Shown piece after piece: positions 5,882 through 11,813 of a DNA stretch of 11,951 nucleotides (the first letter of the stretch is position 1; each line of letters starts with the position of its first letter). The notes under the pieces were generated by a model. It did no database searches. It was not told the DNA's origin and worked only from the letters and a program-made list of their open reading frames with translations. Source of the stretch: Actinomycetes bacterium (GTDB lineage: Bacteria > Actinomycetota > Actinomycetes > Propionibacteriales > Propionibacteriaceae). Location of the stretch: assembly GCA_023412435.1 (NCBI GenBank), contig JAEYNS010000028.1, positions 1 to 11,951 of the forward strand, written 5' to 3'. Made by a program: the position numbers and the translations under genes.

Positions 5882-6844
5882 GTGTCGCAGGTGTACCCAG
5901 TCGAGCAGGCGGAGCCTGCCTATGCCGCCCGCCTGACCCAGTTGAGTGGCAGCGACTGGCTGGCCTTGCGTGAGGCGCTGGAGCGGGTCGATGCGGCAGC
6001 GTCCTTCGGCTTCTGGACGGACTCCGTCCAGCAGTCTGACGGCACCTGGCTGATGCCCTACGCGACGCTGTCGGCGGAGAGCGAGGGCTTCCTGCGGGCC
6101 TTCGCCGGTCTGGGACTCCACATCCCCTTCGACTGGACAACCTGGGATCACGGACGGCGCCTCGCCAACGAGCCCGAGCTGCTGAACGAGGCGACTCCTG
6201 CGCAGGGCGCCATGCTGATCGTCGCGCTGTCCCGCTCCGACCGGTTCGTCGAGGGCGCCTTGCTGGACGCCTTCGACAGCGGTCTGATCCAGCACGCGGC
6301 CCGGCGGATCCTCACGGCGTCCGAGGACGGAGGGAGGGCGGCAGCGGGCAGCCTGCTGATCAGGGCGGCCGAGCCGGCGGAGTACGAGGTGCTCGGTGAC
6401 CTCCTGGTCGCCGCCTACCGGGAGCTGCCGCCGATGGAGGGCAGCGACTCCTACTTCGCAAGGCTTCGCGATGTCGCCGGACGCGTGGCAGCGGCCGAAG
6501 TGCTGGTGGCGGTCAGCGGCGACCGGGTGGTCGGCGGGGTCACCTTCGTCGGACGCGGCGGTCCGATGGTCGATATCGCGCGTGAATCGGAGGCGGAGAT
6601 CCGGATGCTCGCCGTCGATCCCACCAGCCAGAGCGCCGGCGTGGGCAGGGCCCTGACGATGGCGTGCATCGAGCGGGCAAGGGCGATCCCCGGGTGCCGG
6701 CGTATCGTGCTGTCGACGCGAACCGATATGACGAGAGCGCGCTCGATGTACGAGCGCCTCGGCTTCCGCCGGCTTCCCGAGCGAGACTGGTCGCCACTTC
6801 CCGAGCTCACGCTGTTGGCCTACGCCCTGGAGCTGGACAGCTGA
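5882..6844 (+). CDS. DUF6508-GNAT acetyltransferase fusion protein
   Basis: This is a 320-residue cytosolic protein in one uninterrupted frame. Residues about 18-145 match the actinobacterial DUF6508 pattern: a WLMPYATLSAE segment, then GLHIPFDWTTWDHGRR, and the hallmark SRSDRFVEGALLDAFDSGLI near 117-136. DUF6508 is usually a stand-alone protein of unknown role. Residues about 157-318 form a GNAT N-acetyltransferase: LLIRAAEPAEYEVLGDLL as the first strand and helix, EIRMLAVDP, the acetyl-CoA loop QSAGVGRA at 250-257, and ARSMYERLGFRRLPE as the C-terminal motif. The acceptor substrate is unknown. The GTG at 5882 is favoured because the next in-frame Met comes well inside the N-terminal domain and a -10 box sits 7 bases upstream. 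The rhodanese gene follows after 103 bases with its own promoter. Confidence 0.9.
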   Translation: MSQVYPVEQAEPAYAARLTQLSGSDWLALREALERVDAAASFGFWTDSVQQSDGTWLMPYATLSAESEGFLRAFAGLGLHIPFDWTTWDHGRRLANEPELLNEATPAQGAMLIVALSRSDRFVEGALLDAFDSGLIQHAARRILTASEDGGRAAAGSLLIRAAEPAEYEVLGDLLVAAYRELPPMEGSDSYFARLRDVAGRVAAAEVLVAVSGDRVVGGVTFVGRGGPMVDIARESEAEIRMLAVDPTSQSAGVGRALTMACIERARAIPGCRRIVLSTRTDMTRARSMYERLGFRRLPERDWSPLPELTLLAYALELDS

Positions 6845-6886
6845 GAGGACCCCCCGGGGCCGGCGCCTGCATCGTGCCCGGAGGTG

Positions 6887-6914
6887 GGTGACGCGTGCGG
6901 AGCCGCGATACCCT
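6887..6914 (+). promoter_or_regulatory. Putative promoter of the rhodanese gene
   Basis: A GTGACG -35-like hexamer at 6887-6892 and TACCCT at 6909-6914 (TAnnnT -10) are separated by 16 bases. The -10 lies inside the palindrome at 6907-6924, so a repressor bound there would block RNA polymerase. Confidence 0.4.
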
Positions 6915-6924
6915 GAGGGGTATC
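6907..6924 (+). promoter_or_regulatory. CsoR/CstR-family-like operator palindrome upstream of rhodanese
   Basis: GATACCCTGAGGGGTATC consists of two perfect 7-base arms (GATACCC/GGGTATC) around TGAG, 23 bases before the rhodanese ATG. G/C-rich ATACC...GGTAT palindromes of this form are the known recognition type of the copper- and persulfide-sensing CsoR/CstR repressors, and CstR regulons contain rhodaneses. It overlaps the candidate -10. The regulator gene is not in this window. A structural role as an RNA hairpin in the 5' leader is less likely because it covers the -10. Confidence 0.55.
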
Positions 6925-6947
6925 AGTTCCGTCGTGAAGGAAGCCTC

Positions 6948-7322
6948 ATGCGTCAGATTCGCCGGTTCGTCGGTCTCATCGTCGTGGCTCTTGTCCTGAC
7001 GCCCCTGCTCGCGAGCAGCGCGGCGACGCCGGCCGATCGGCTGGACGTCTCCACGGCCACGGTGATCGACGTGAGGACGCCCGCCGAGTACGCCGACGGC
7101 CACCTGGACGGCGCGGTCAACATCGACCTGCAGTCCGGCTCCTTCGCCGCCGAGGTGTCGGCGTTGCCCGCCGACGCCTCGTACATCGTCTACTGCCGGT
7201 CGGGCAATCGCTCCGCGCAGGCGGTCGAGGTCATGCGGCAGGCGGGCTTCACCCGGGTCGTCGACGCCGGCGGCATCGCCGCCGCTGCCGAGCGCACCGG
7301 ACTCGCGGTGGTCGTCGGCTAG
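6948..7322 (+). CDS. Exported single-domain rhodanese-like sulfurtransferase
   Basis: This is a 124-residue protein. Residues 1-26 form a signal peptide or membrane anchor: positively charged RQIRR, a hydrophobic stretch to about residue 22, and a possible cleavage site after ASSAA. The rhodanese domain fills the rest: VIDVRTPAEYADGHLDGAVNIDL near 39-61, catalytic loop C83-R-S-G-N-R-S in VYCRSGNRS, and a final GFTRVVDAGGI. The active-site cysteine is present, so it should form a persulfide and move sulfane sulfur outside the membrane. The ATG at 6948 is supported by a GAAGGAAG Shine-Dalgarno sequence 4-5 bases upstream and by the signal peptide starting there; the frame is open further upstream, but that would run through the operator. 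Expression is probably controlled by the palindrome at 6907-6924. Confidence 0.93.
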   Translation: MRQIRRFVGLIVVALVLTPLLASSAATPADRLDVSTATVIDVRTPAEYADGHLDGAVNIDLQSGSFAAEVSALPADASYIVYCRSGNRSAQAVEVMRQAGFTRVVDAGGIAAAAERTGLAVVVG

Positions 7323-7367
7323 GAGTCCGACGGCACGGAACGCTGGCTCCTCACCATCGCCGCCTGC

Positions 7368-7373
7368 CACGCT
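7368..7373 (+). promoter_or_regulatory. Weak -10-like box (CACGCT) before the 470-residue unknown gene
   Basis: CACGCT lies 6 bases before the ATG at 7380. It resembles the TAnnnT boxes at neighbouring starts except that the first T is a C. No Shine-Dalgarno sequence is present. Read-through from the rhodanese gene, 57 bases upstream, is an alternative. Confidence 0.25.
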
Positions 7374-7379
7374 GTCTCC

Positions 7380-8792
7380 ATGGACGAGCACGACCTCTTG
7401 CTGCGCCACGCCGAGCGGTGGGCTGTCGATCATGGCCGCGCCATCGACCTGGAGCTTCTGGCGGAGGCGTTGAGGCTCCGCTCGACCCATGACGGGCTGG
7501 CCGCCAACCGATGGCCCGAGCGGAGCGTCGCGCACCTGATGCTTGTGAGGTGGCCGGCCCATGGGCCGCTCGACCCGCCCGACGTGCAGTCGCTGCTGGC
7601 CACGCTGGAGTCGTTCTGGCGGTTCCTGCGCAACACCGGGCGGATGGCGGGCGGCTCGGCCGAGCCGGCATCGCTGATCAGAGAGGCGAAGTCGGCCGGA
7701 CGCCAGATGGTCAAGGCGTGCGCCGACCCGGCCAACATGGGCCCGTCGAAGCAGATGATGCTGTTCGGCAGGGAGATCGGCATCACCCTCGACGACCTCG
7801 AGGACATGGACGACGCGAACGATCGCCTGGCGCAGATCATGGACGCCTGGAACTCCTTGCCGATGGCCGAGCGGCTTCGCCGCAGTCCGTCCACGGGAAG
7901 CTTCGGGAGCCGGATGGGCGAAGCGATGACGGAGGCGGCGGGGCTGGTCCTGCAGCACGGGGAACTGCCGGCCGATTGGTCGATGCCCGAACCGCCGCGG
8001 CTGGACGACGAGACCGACGACGAGAGGATGCACGTCACCGACCCCGCGGTCAGCGCACCGCGGTACAGGTCCTCCTCCTACCTTCGTCAGGTTCTCGCCT
8101 TGTGCGAGTGGGTGGGCGACGGGCGGGAGGTGACCGCCACCGATGTGCTCAGACCGACTGTGGGGAAGCGAGCGTATGCCGACCTCGGCCTGTGGACGTG
8201 GGAGCGCGACTGGCTGGCGGCGATGGGCATGGAGCTTCCCGACGGTGAGCGACTCGACGCCGCGCTGGCGCGGACCGGCCTGTCGGGCTGGCGTACCGCG
8301 GCGGACTGCCTGGCTCTGGACCGGCTGTGGCTGCCCGCGCTGAACGCGGGACTGATCGTGATCGACGGGAAGAAGGCAGTGTTTGACCGCGCCGCCGTCC
8401 CCGAGACGGACGAGCACTGGGCCCAACTCGCTCAGGTCCTGTTGCTCGGGCTGGCCCGTGTTGCCCAGCACGAGGCGGTCCTCGACCCGTTGCTCGGGGT
8501 CCTGTTCGCCATCGCCTGGGAGGGCAAGGCGCCCCGGTCCGAGGCTCAGTTGGCTGAGCTGTGGTGGGACGCCCCGCTGAACTGGTGCGCGAACTCCATC
8601 ACAGACCAGGGGCGCGCCCGCCAACTCAGCGACCAGTACCTGCAACGCTGCCTGGTCATGTTCGGCGACACCGGCGCCTGGATCGCGCGGCGGGGCGGGC
8701 TGGTCGGAACCGAGATCGGCTGGGATCTCGCTCTGGTGCTCATGTTCGCACTCGATCAGGGTGTTCTCGAGGTTGCGGACCAGAGGGAGTGA
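7380..8792 (+). CDS. Uncharacterised actinobacterial protein, 470 residues
   Basis: I do not recognise a named family with certainty. The protein is soluble, acidic and largely helical, with no signal peptide. Residues about 1-90 contain tryptophan/arginine-rich helices (AERWAVDHGRAID, ESFWRFLRNTGRM). Residues about 90-170 hold a helical stretch with SLIREAKSAGRQM and a Met-rich MGPSKQMMLFGREIGI. A Pro/Asp-rich linker at about 200-228 leads to YLRQVLALCEWVGDGREVTATDVL at 234-257, which looks like a winged-helix-like unit. A second unit follows at 308-336 (LALDRLWLPALNAGLIVIDG). I recall similar WVGDGR-x-VTATG segments in actinobacterial hypothetical proteins, including some annotated near SEC-C or pRiA4b-like proteins, but I assign no function. 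The Met at 7380 is the natural start: the frame is closed upstream and a -10-like box precedes it. A hairpin follows 35 bases past the stop. Confidence 0.85.
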   Translation: MDEHDLLLRHAERWAVDHGRAIDLELLAEALRLRSTHDGLAANRWPERSVAHLMLVRWPAHGPLDPPDVQSLLATLESFWRFLRNTGRMAGGSAEPASLIREAKSAGRQMVKACADPANMGPSKQMMLFGREIGITLDDLEDMDDANDRLAQIMDAWNSLPMAERLRRSPSTGSFGSRMGEAMTEAAGLVLQHGELPADWSMPEPPRLDDETDDERMHVTDPAVSAPRYRSSSYLRQVLALCEWVGDGREVTATDVLRPTVGKRAYADLGLWTWERDWLAAMGMELPDGERLDAALARTGLSGWRTAADCLALDRLWLPALNAGLIVIDGKKAVFDRAAVPETDEHWAQLAQVLLLGLARVAQHEAVLDPLLGVLFAIAWEGKAPRSEAQLAELWWDAPLNWCANSITDQGRARQLSDQYLQRCLVMFGDTGAWIARRGGLVGTEIGWDLALVLMFALDQGVLEVADQRE

Positions 8793-8826
8793 CGTGCCCA
8801 CCGCGCGGGCTTCTGCGACGCGACGG

Positions 8827-8844
8827 TCCGGCGTGAGCGCCGGA
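8827..8844 (+). terminator. Possible terminator hairpin after the 470-residue gene
   Basis: TCCGGCG-TGAG-CGCCGGA is a perfect 7-bp stem with a 4-base loop, 35 bases after the stop. No T tract follows, as is common for actinobacterial terminators. It lies in the 222-bp gap between two convergent genes (8793-9014), which otherwise shows no open frame or RNA gene I can support. Confidence 0.4.
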
Positions 8845-8973
8845 GGCCGAGGCTGTAACGAGATTTCCCACTCGGTCTCCGCGGTCGTGCACGCAGCCGC
8901 TGTCGGGCATGACGGGATCTGATCGTCACCTCTGAGGGCTCGCCGGCCTGCCGCCGGTCGCTGCAGCCTGTGA

Positions 8974-8993
8974 CCGGGGTGGGACGGCCCCGG
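8974..8993 (-). terminator. Possible terminator hairpin after arsC
   Basis: CCGGGG and CCCCGG pair as a 6-bp all-GC stem around an 8-base loop, 22 bases beyond the arsC stop on the minus strand. No T tract follows. Together with the hairpin at 8827-8844 it could separate the two convergent transcripts. Confidence 0.35.
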
Positions 8994-9014
8994 GACGCCA
9001 CTGGGTCGGTGCGC

Positions 9015-9419
9015 TCAGGGCGACGACACCAGATCGGTCAGGAGCGCTTCGACACGTCGGCGGATCTCGTCTCTGATCGGACGGACCGCCTCGATGCCCT
9101 GGCCGGCGGGGTCGTCCAGCACCCAGTCCTCGTAGCGCTTGCCCGGATAGAACGGGCAGGTGTCGCCACAGCCCATCGTGATCACGACATCCGAGGTCCT
9201 CACCGCGTCGGTGGTCAGCACCTTGGGTTGCTCGGAGCTGATGTCGATGCCTTCCTCTGCCATCGCCTGCACGGCGACGGGGTTGATCGAGCTGGCCGGA
9301 GCCGAGCCGGCCGACAGCACCTCCACCCGGCCGCCGCCGAGATGGCGCAGGTAGCCGGCGGCCATCTGGGAGCGGCCGGCGTTGTGGATGCACACGAACA
9401 AGACGGTGGGCGTACTCAT
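9015..9419 (-). CDS. arsC: Arsenate reductase, LMW-PTP-fold, probably mycothiol-dependent
   Basis: This is a 134-residue cytosolic enzyme with the low-molecular-weight tyrosine phosphatase fold. The nucleophile loop is C10-x5-R16 in FVCIHNAGRSQ. The redox segment TMGCGDTCPFYPGKRYEDW holds C84 and C88, and the general acid lies in LDDPAGQ (D102/D103). This segment is the form found in Corynebacterium ArsC1/ArsC2 and their mycobacterial relatives, which pass arsenate to mycothiol and mycoredoxin; that mechanism is inferred here, not shown. Length is normal for the family. It reduces arsenate to arsenite, which then needs an efflux pump not seen in this window. A GAGGAG Shine-Dalgarno lies 11 bases before the ATG. 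It is transcribed divergently from the ArsR-phosphatase fusion, and 108 bases separate the two starts. Confidence 0.95.
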   Translation of the reverse strand: MSTPTVLFVCIHNAGRSQMAAGYLRHLGGGRVEVLSAGSAPASSINPVAVQAMAEEGIDISSEQPKVLTTDAVRTSDVVITMGCGDTCPFYPGKRYEDWVLDDPAGQGIEAVRPIRDEIRRRVEALLTDLVSSP

Positions 9420-9458
9420 GCGGGTTCCGACTCCTCATCTCCGCGGCCTCCGCCGGGG

Positions 9459-9486
9459 TTGACCTTCAGTTTAGCTCAGCTAGCAT
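9459..9486 (+). promoter_or_regulatory. Promoter of the ArsR-phosphatase fusion gene
   Basis: TTGACC (9459-9464) and TAGCAT (9481-9486) are separated by 16 bases. They are good matches to the vegetative consensus and lie in the most AT-rich stretch of this region. The predicted start of transcription near 9493 leaves a leader of about 35 bases containing the Shine-Dalgarno sequence. Confidence 0.6.
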
Positions 9487-9494
9487 TGACTCAA
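9468..9494 (-). promoter_or_regulatory. Putative arsC promoter overlapping the divergent promoter
   Basis: On the minus strand TTGAGT (9494-9489) and TAAACT (9473-9468) are 15 bases apart, slightly short of ideal. The two divergent promoters share almost the same DNA, so one bound repressor could shut both. Confidence 0.4.
9472..9494. promoter_or_regulatory. Candidate ArsR operator: two short palindromes in the ars promoter region
   Basis: TAGCT-C-AGCTA (9472-9482) and TTGA-C-TCAA (9486-9494) are odd-centred inverted repeats whose centres (9477 and 9490) lie 13 bases apart. They overlap the -10 of the fusion gene and the -35 of arsC. ArsR-family dimers bind AT-rich interrupted dyads in their own promoters, so these are the natural candidates. 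Which palindrome is bound, or whether both act together, cannot be told from sequence. Confidence 0.45.
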
Positions 9495-9527
9495 CAGACA
9501 GCGAGACAAACTGGGGAGGCGCCGCGC

Positions 9528-10199
9528 ATGGCATTCCTGGACACGGAGTCCCGGGCACGCGCCTACGCCGCCCTCGGGGATCCCTCCCGCCTGGTGATCA
9601 TCGACCTCCTCGCCCATGCCGATCTCGGCTCGGGCGAACTCGCTGCCCGGCTGGGACTGCCGACCAACCTGGTGGCGCACCACCTCGCGGTGCTCGAACA
9701 GGCCGGTCTGGTGGCTCGCCGTCGGTCCGAGGGGGACGCGCGGCGCACCTACGTGCACCGCACCGCTGCCTGCAACGAACTGGTGGGCCCGGCGGAGCCG
9801 CTGCCGCCGCCCCGGCGCGTGGCGTTCGTGTGCTCGCAGAACTCCGCCCGCTCCCAGCTGGCCGAGGCGTACTGGCGCGCCATCAGCGTCATCCCGGTGA
9901 CCTCCGCCGGCACCCACCCGGCACGTCGGGTTCATCCCCGCGCGGTCACCGTCGGGCGTCGGCACGGGCTGGACCTCACAGCCGCCGTCCCCAAGCTCGC
10001 CGCCGACGTCCTGACCGGCGACGACCTGCTCGTCGCAGTATGTGACCGCGCGTACGAGGACCTCGCCGGCCAGGCGCTGCACTGGTCCATCCCCGACCCC
10101 GTTCTCGCCGGGGACGCCGGCGCGTTCGACGCCGTGTACGACGACATCGCCGGTCGCGCCGACCGGCTCGCCGCCAGCCTCCAGGGATCACCCACCTGA
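9528..10199 (+). CDS. ArsR-type HTH regulator fused to LMW-PTP/arsenate-reductase-like domain
   Basis: This is a 223-residue two-domain protein. Residues about 5-80 are an ArsR/SmtB winged helix (YAALGDPSRLVIIDLL, ELAARLGL, NLVAHHLAVLEQAGLV, wing RRRSEGDARRTYVH). A short Pro-rich linker (PAEPLPPPRR) leads to a low-molecular-weight phosphatase domain at about 97-217, with active-site loop C102-SQNSA-R108 and general acid D190 in SIPDP. The protein has only three cysteines: C82, C102 and C172. The CxC site on helix 3 that classical arsenite-sensing ArsR proteins use is absent. Such fusions occur in actinobacteria. The enzyme-like domain may sense arsenate or another oxyanion, or act as a reductase or phosphatase. 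The ATG at 9528 has a GGGGAGG Shine-Dalgarno 7-8 bases upstream; the frame continues further upstream only antisense to arsC. It probably represses itself and arsC. Confidence 0.93.
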   Translation: MAFLDTESRARAYAALGDPSRLVIIDLLAHADLGSGELAARLGLPTNLVAHHLAVLEQAGLVARRRSEGDARRTYVHRTAACNELVGPAEPLPPPRRVAFVCSQNSARSQLAEAYWRAISVIPVTSAGTHPARRVHPRAVTVGRRHGLDLTAAVPKLAADVLTGDDLLVAVCDRAYEDLAGQALHWSIPDPVLAGDAGAFDAVYDDIAGRADRLAASLQGSPT

Positions 10200-10203
10200 C
10201 CCT

Positions 10204-10225
10204 CCACGCCGGGCACCTGCCGTGG
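10204..10225. terminator. Weak possible bidirectional terminator
   Basis: CCACG and CGTGG pair around 12 bases, with an alternative inner GGC-ACCT-GCC hairpin, in the 27-bp gap between the convergent fusion gene and ABC permease gene. The stem is short and no T tract follows on either strand. Confidence 0.2.
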
Positions 10226-10226
10226 C

Positions 10227-10991
10227 TCAGTGGTTGTCGGCGCTGCGGTAGCGCCAGACGGTGGCGGCGATGCCGACGGCGGCGGTGACGAGCAGCACCG
10301 CCCAGCTGTGCGCCGGTACGCCGGCCTCGTCGATGTTCGCGGCGACCAGGACCGACCAGGGGAACCAGCTCGCCCACCCGGTCTGGCCGAGCAGCTGGCC
10401 GGCAAGCAGAAGGGCCACGGCGACCCCGATCGGGGCGAGGTAGTCGCGGGTCCAGACCGTCAGCAGGGCGACGGGGGTGCCGGCCAGCCAGGTGACGGCG
10501 ATCGCAGTGGCGGTCTCGGCCAGCAGCCCGGGCAGCGTGTCGCCGGTGAAGTCGGTGAGCCCGAGCGCCATGCCCACCGCGATGGCTTCCGCCAGGGTGA
10601 TGGCGGCGATCACCACCCACCAGGCCAGGGAGACGGCGAACTTGGCGACGGCGAAGCGGTGCCGCGGGATGGGGAAGGTGAACAGCGTCGTGGCCGTGCG
10701 GTCGCTGTACTCGCGGCCGAACAGGTAGGCCATGACGAACGTCAGCACCAGCCAGCCCGCCGAGCCGATGATGAGGACGACGAAGGAGCTGTAGGCCGGC
10801 CAGCTCGCTTCGACCCCGCTGAGTTCGGCCTTGGCGCCGAGCATGCCGGTGCGGGCGGCCCGCTCGGGATCCTGGACGATCCAGATCAGCAGGGCGATGC
10901 CGAGGGGCCCGGCCATCAGGGCGAAGAGGGTTCCCCACACGACCGCGGCGCGGCGCAGCTTGAGCAGCTCGGTGCCCAGAACCTCGCGCAT
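10227..10991 (-). CDS. ABC-2-type transporter permease
   Basis: This is a 254-residue integral membrane protein with six predicted helices: about 16-38 (WGTLFALMAGPLGIALLIWI), 68-92 (VVLIIGSAGWLVLTFVMAYLF), about 115-145, about 160-180, 185-203 and 228-245. The N-terminal EVLGTELLKLRRAAVVW and the cytoplasmic loop FGREYSDRTATTLFTFPIPRHR are typical of ABC-2/BcrB-like exporter subunits, where the loop contacts the ATPase. It begins one base after the ATPase stop on the minus strand, so translation is almost surely coupled and the two form one exporter, presumably as a homodimer of each subunit. The cargo is unknown. Relatives act in bacitracin or lantibiotic resistance, or in export of undefined compounds. 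Confidence 0.93.
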   Translation of the reverse strand: MREVLGTELLKLRRAAVVWGTLFALMAGPLGIALLIWIVQDPERAARTGMLGAKAELSGVEASWPAYSSFVVLIIGSAGWLVLTFVMAYLFGREYSDRTATTLFTFPIPRHRFAVAKFAVSLAWWVVIAAITLAEAIAVGMALGLTDFTGDTLPGLLAETATAIAVTWLAGTPVALLTVWTRDYLAPIGVAVALLLAGQLLGQTGWASWFPWSVLVAANIDEAGVPAHSWAVLLVTAAVGIAATVWRYRSADNH

Positions 10992-10992
10992 C

Positions 10993-11784
10993 TCACGCCG
11001 CCTGGTCCGCGCCGCCGGTGCGGGCGACGAAGTAGCGCTCCAGTTCCAGTCCGAGCAGGGCGTCGGCCCGCTCCTGCTCGGTCAGGGCTGCCTTCGAGTG
11101 CTCGCGGGCCCTGGTGATCAGGTCCGTGCGCGGGAGTTCCTCGACCAGCCGGCCGGCGTGGATGATGCCGACCCGGTCGGCGAGCTGCGCCACCTCGGCG
11201 AGGAGATGGGAGGACAGGAAGACGGTGACCCCGCGGTCGTCGGCCAGCGACCGCAAGAGCCCGCGGAGCTCGATGATCCCGGCCGGGTCGAGCCCGTTGG
11301 CAGGCTCGTCGAGGATCAGGATCGACGGGTCGCGCAGCAGGGCCTGGGCCAGGCCGACGCGTTGTCGGTTGCCGAGGGAGAGCTGCTGGTAGCGGCGGTG
11401 GAGTACCGGCTGCAGGCCGAACTGGTCGACCAGGTCGGTGACCCGCCGCTCGGACATGCCGGTCAGGCGGCGATGGAGCTCGAGGTTCTCGGCGACCGTC
11501 AGGTTGGGATAGGCGGAGGCGACCTCCACCAGCGAGCCCACCTGGGCCAGCCAGTCCGTGGCTCCGGGGACGACGGGCCGGCCCTGGACCTGAACCTCCC
11601 CGGCCGTGGGTCGTACCAGGCCCAGCAGCAGGCGGATGGTGGTTGTCTTTCCGGCGCCGTTGCGTCCGATGAACCCGTACACCTCGCCGGGCCGGACGGT
11701 GAGATCCAGGGAGTCGACCGCGGTGACCTGACCGTAGCGTTTGGTCAGCCCCCGAGCCTGGATCGCGGGATGGGTGGTGTCCAC
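10993..11784 (-). CDS. ABC transporter ATPase, BcrA-like (DrrA/CcmA class)
   Basis: This is a 263-residue nucleotide-binding subunit. Visible motifs are the Walker A GRNGAGKTT (40-48), Q-loop region near QVGSLVEVAS, signature LSLGNRQR (135-142), Walker B ILILDEP (155-161), D-loop NGLDPAG and H-loop histidine H193 (LSSHLL). LSLGNRQR in place of LSGGQ is normal for BcrA-type exporters. All catalytic residues are present. It powers the permease encoded one base downstream. The start is GTG at 11784, supported by a GGAAGGAG Shine-Dalgarno sequence 4 bases upstream. Only 29 bases separate it from the stop of the upstream partial gene, with no visible promoter between, so all three genes may be one operon. 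Confidence 0.96.
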   Translation of the reverse strand: MDTTHPAIQARGLTKRYGQVTAVDSLDLTVRPGEVYGFIGRNGAGKTTTIRLLLGLVRPTAGEVQVQGRPVVPGATDWLAQVGSLVEVASAYPNLTVAENLELHRRLTGMSERRVTDLVDQFGLQPVLHRRYQQLSLGNRQRVGLAQALLRDPSILILDEPANGLDPAGIIELRGLLRSLADDRGVTVFLSSHLLAEVAQLADRVGIIHAGRLVEELPRTDLITRAREHSKAALTEQERADALLGLELERYFVARTGGADQAA

Positions 11785-11813
11785 TGTGCTCCTTCCCGAG
11801 CGGTGGGGCCTGA

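Noticed and set aside
6907..6924. The GATACCC palindrome as a terminator of the GNAT gene
   Set aside because: It is 62 bases past the stop, has no T tract and overlaps a -10 box just ahead of the rhodanese Shine-Dalgarno sequence. An operator explains it better.
7321..7351. AGGAG...CTCCT inverted repeat after the rhodanese stop as a terminator
   Set aside because: The stem is short, with a 16-base or longer loop and no T tract; this is too weak to list.
6807..8801. A 664-codon open frame on the minus strand
   Set aside because: It runs antisense to the rhodanese and the 470-residue gene and crosses the rhodanese promoter. Its composition is the Arg/Gly/Pro/Gln/His-rich type produced by reading GC-rich genes backwards, and no domain is visible.
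8970..9527. Long in-frame upstream extension of the ArsR-phosphatase fusion
   Set aside because: It is antisense to arsC and passes through the shared promoter region. The ATG at 9528 has a strong Shine-Dalgarno sequence and starts right at the HTH domain.
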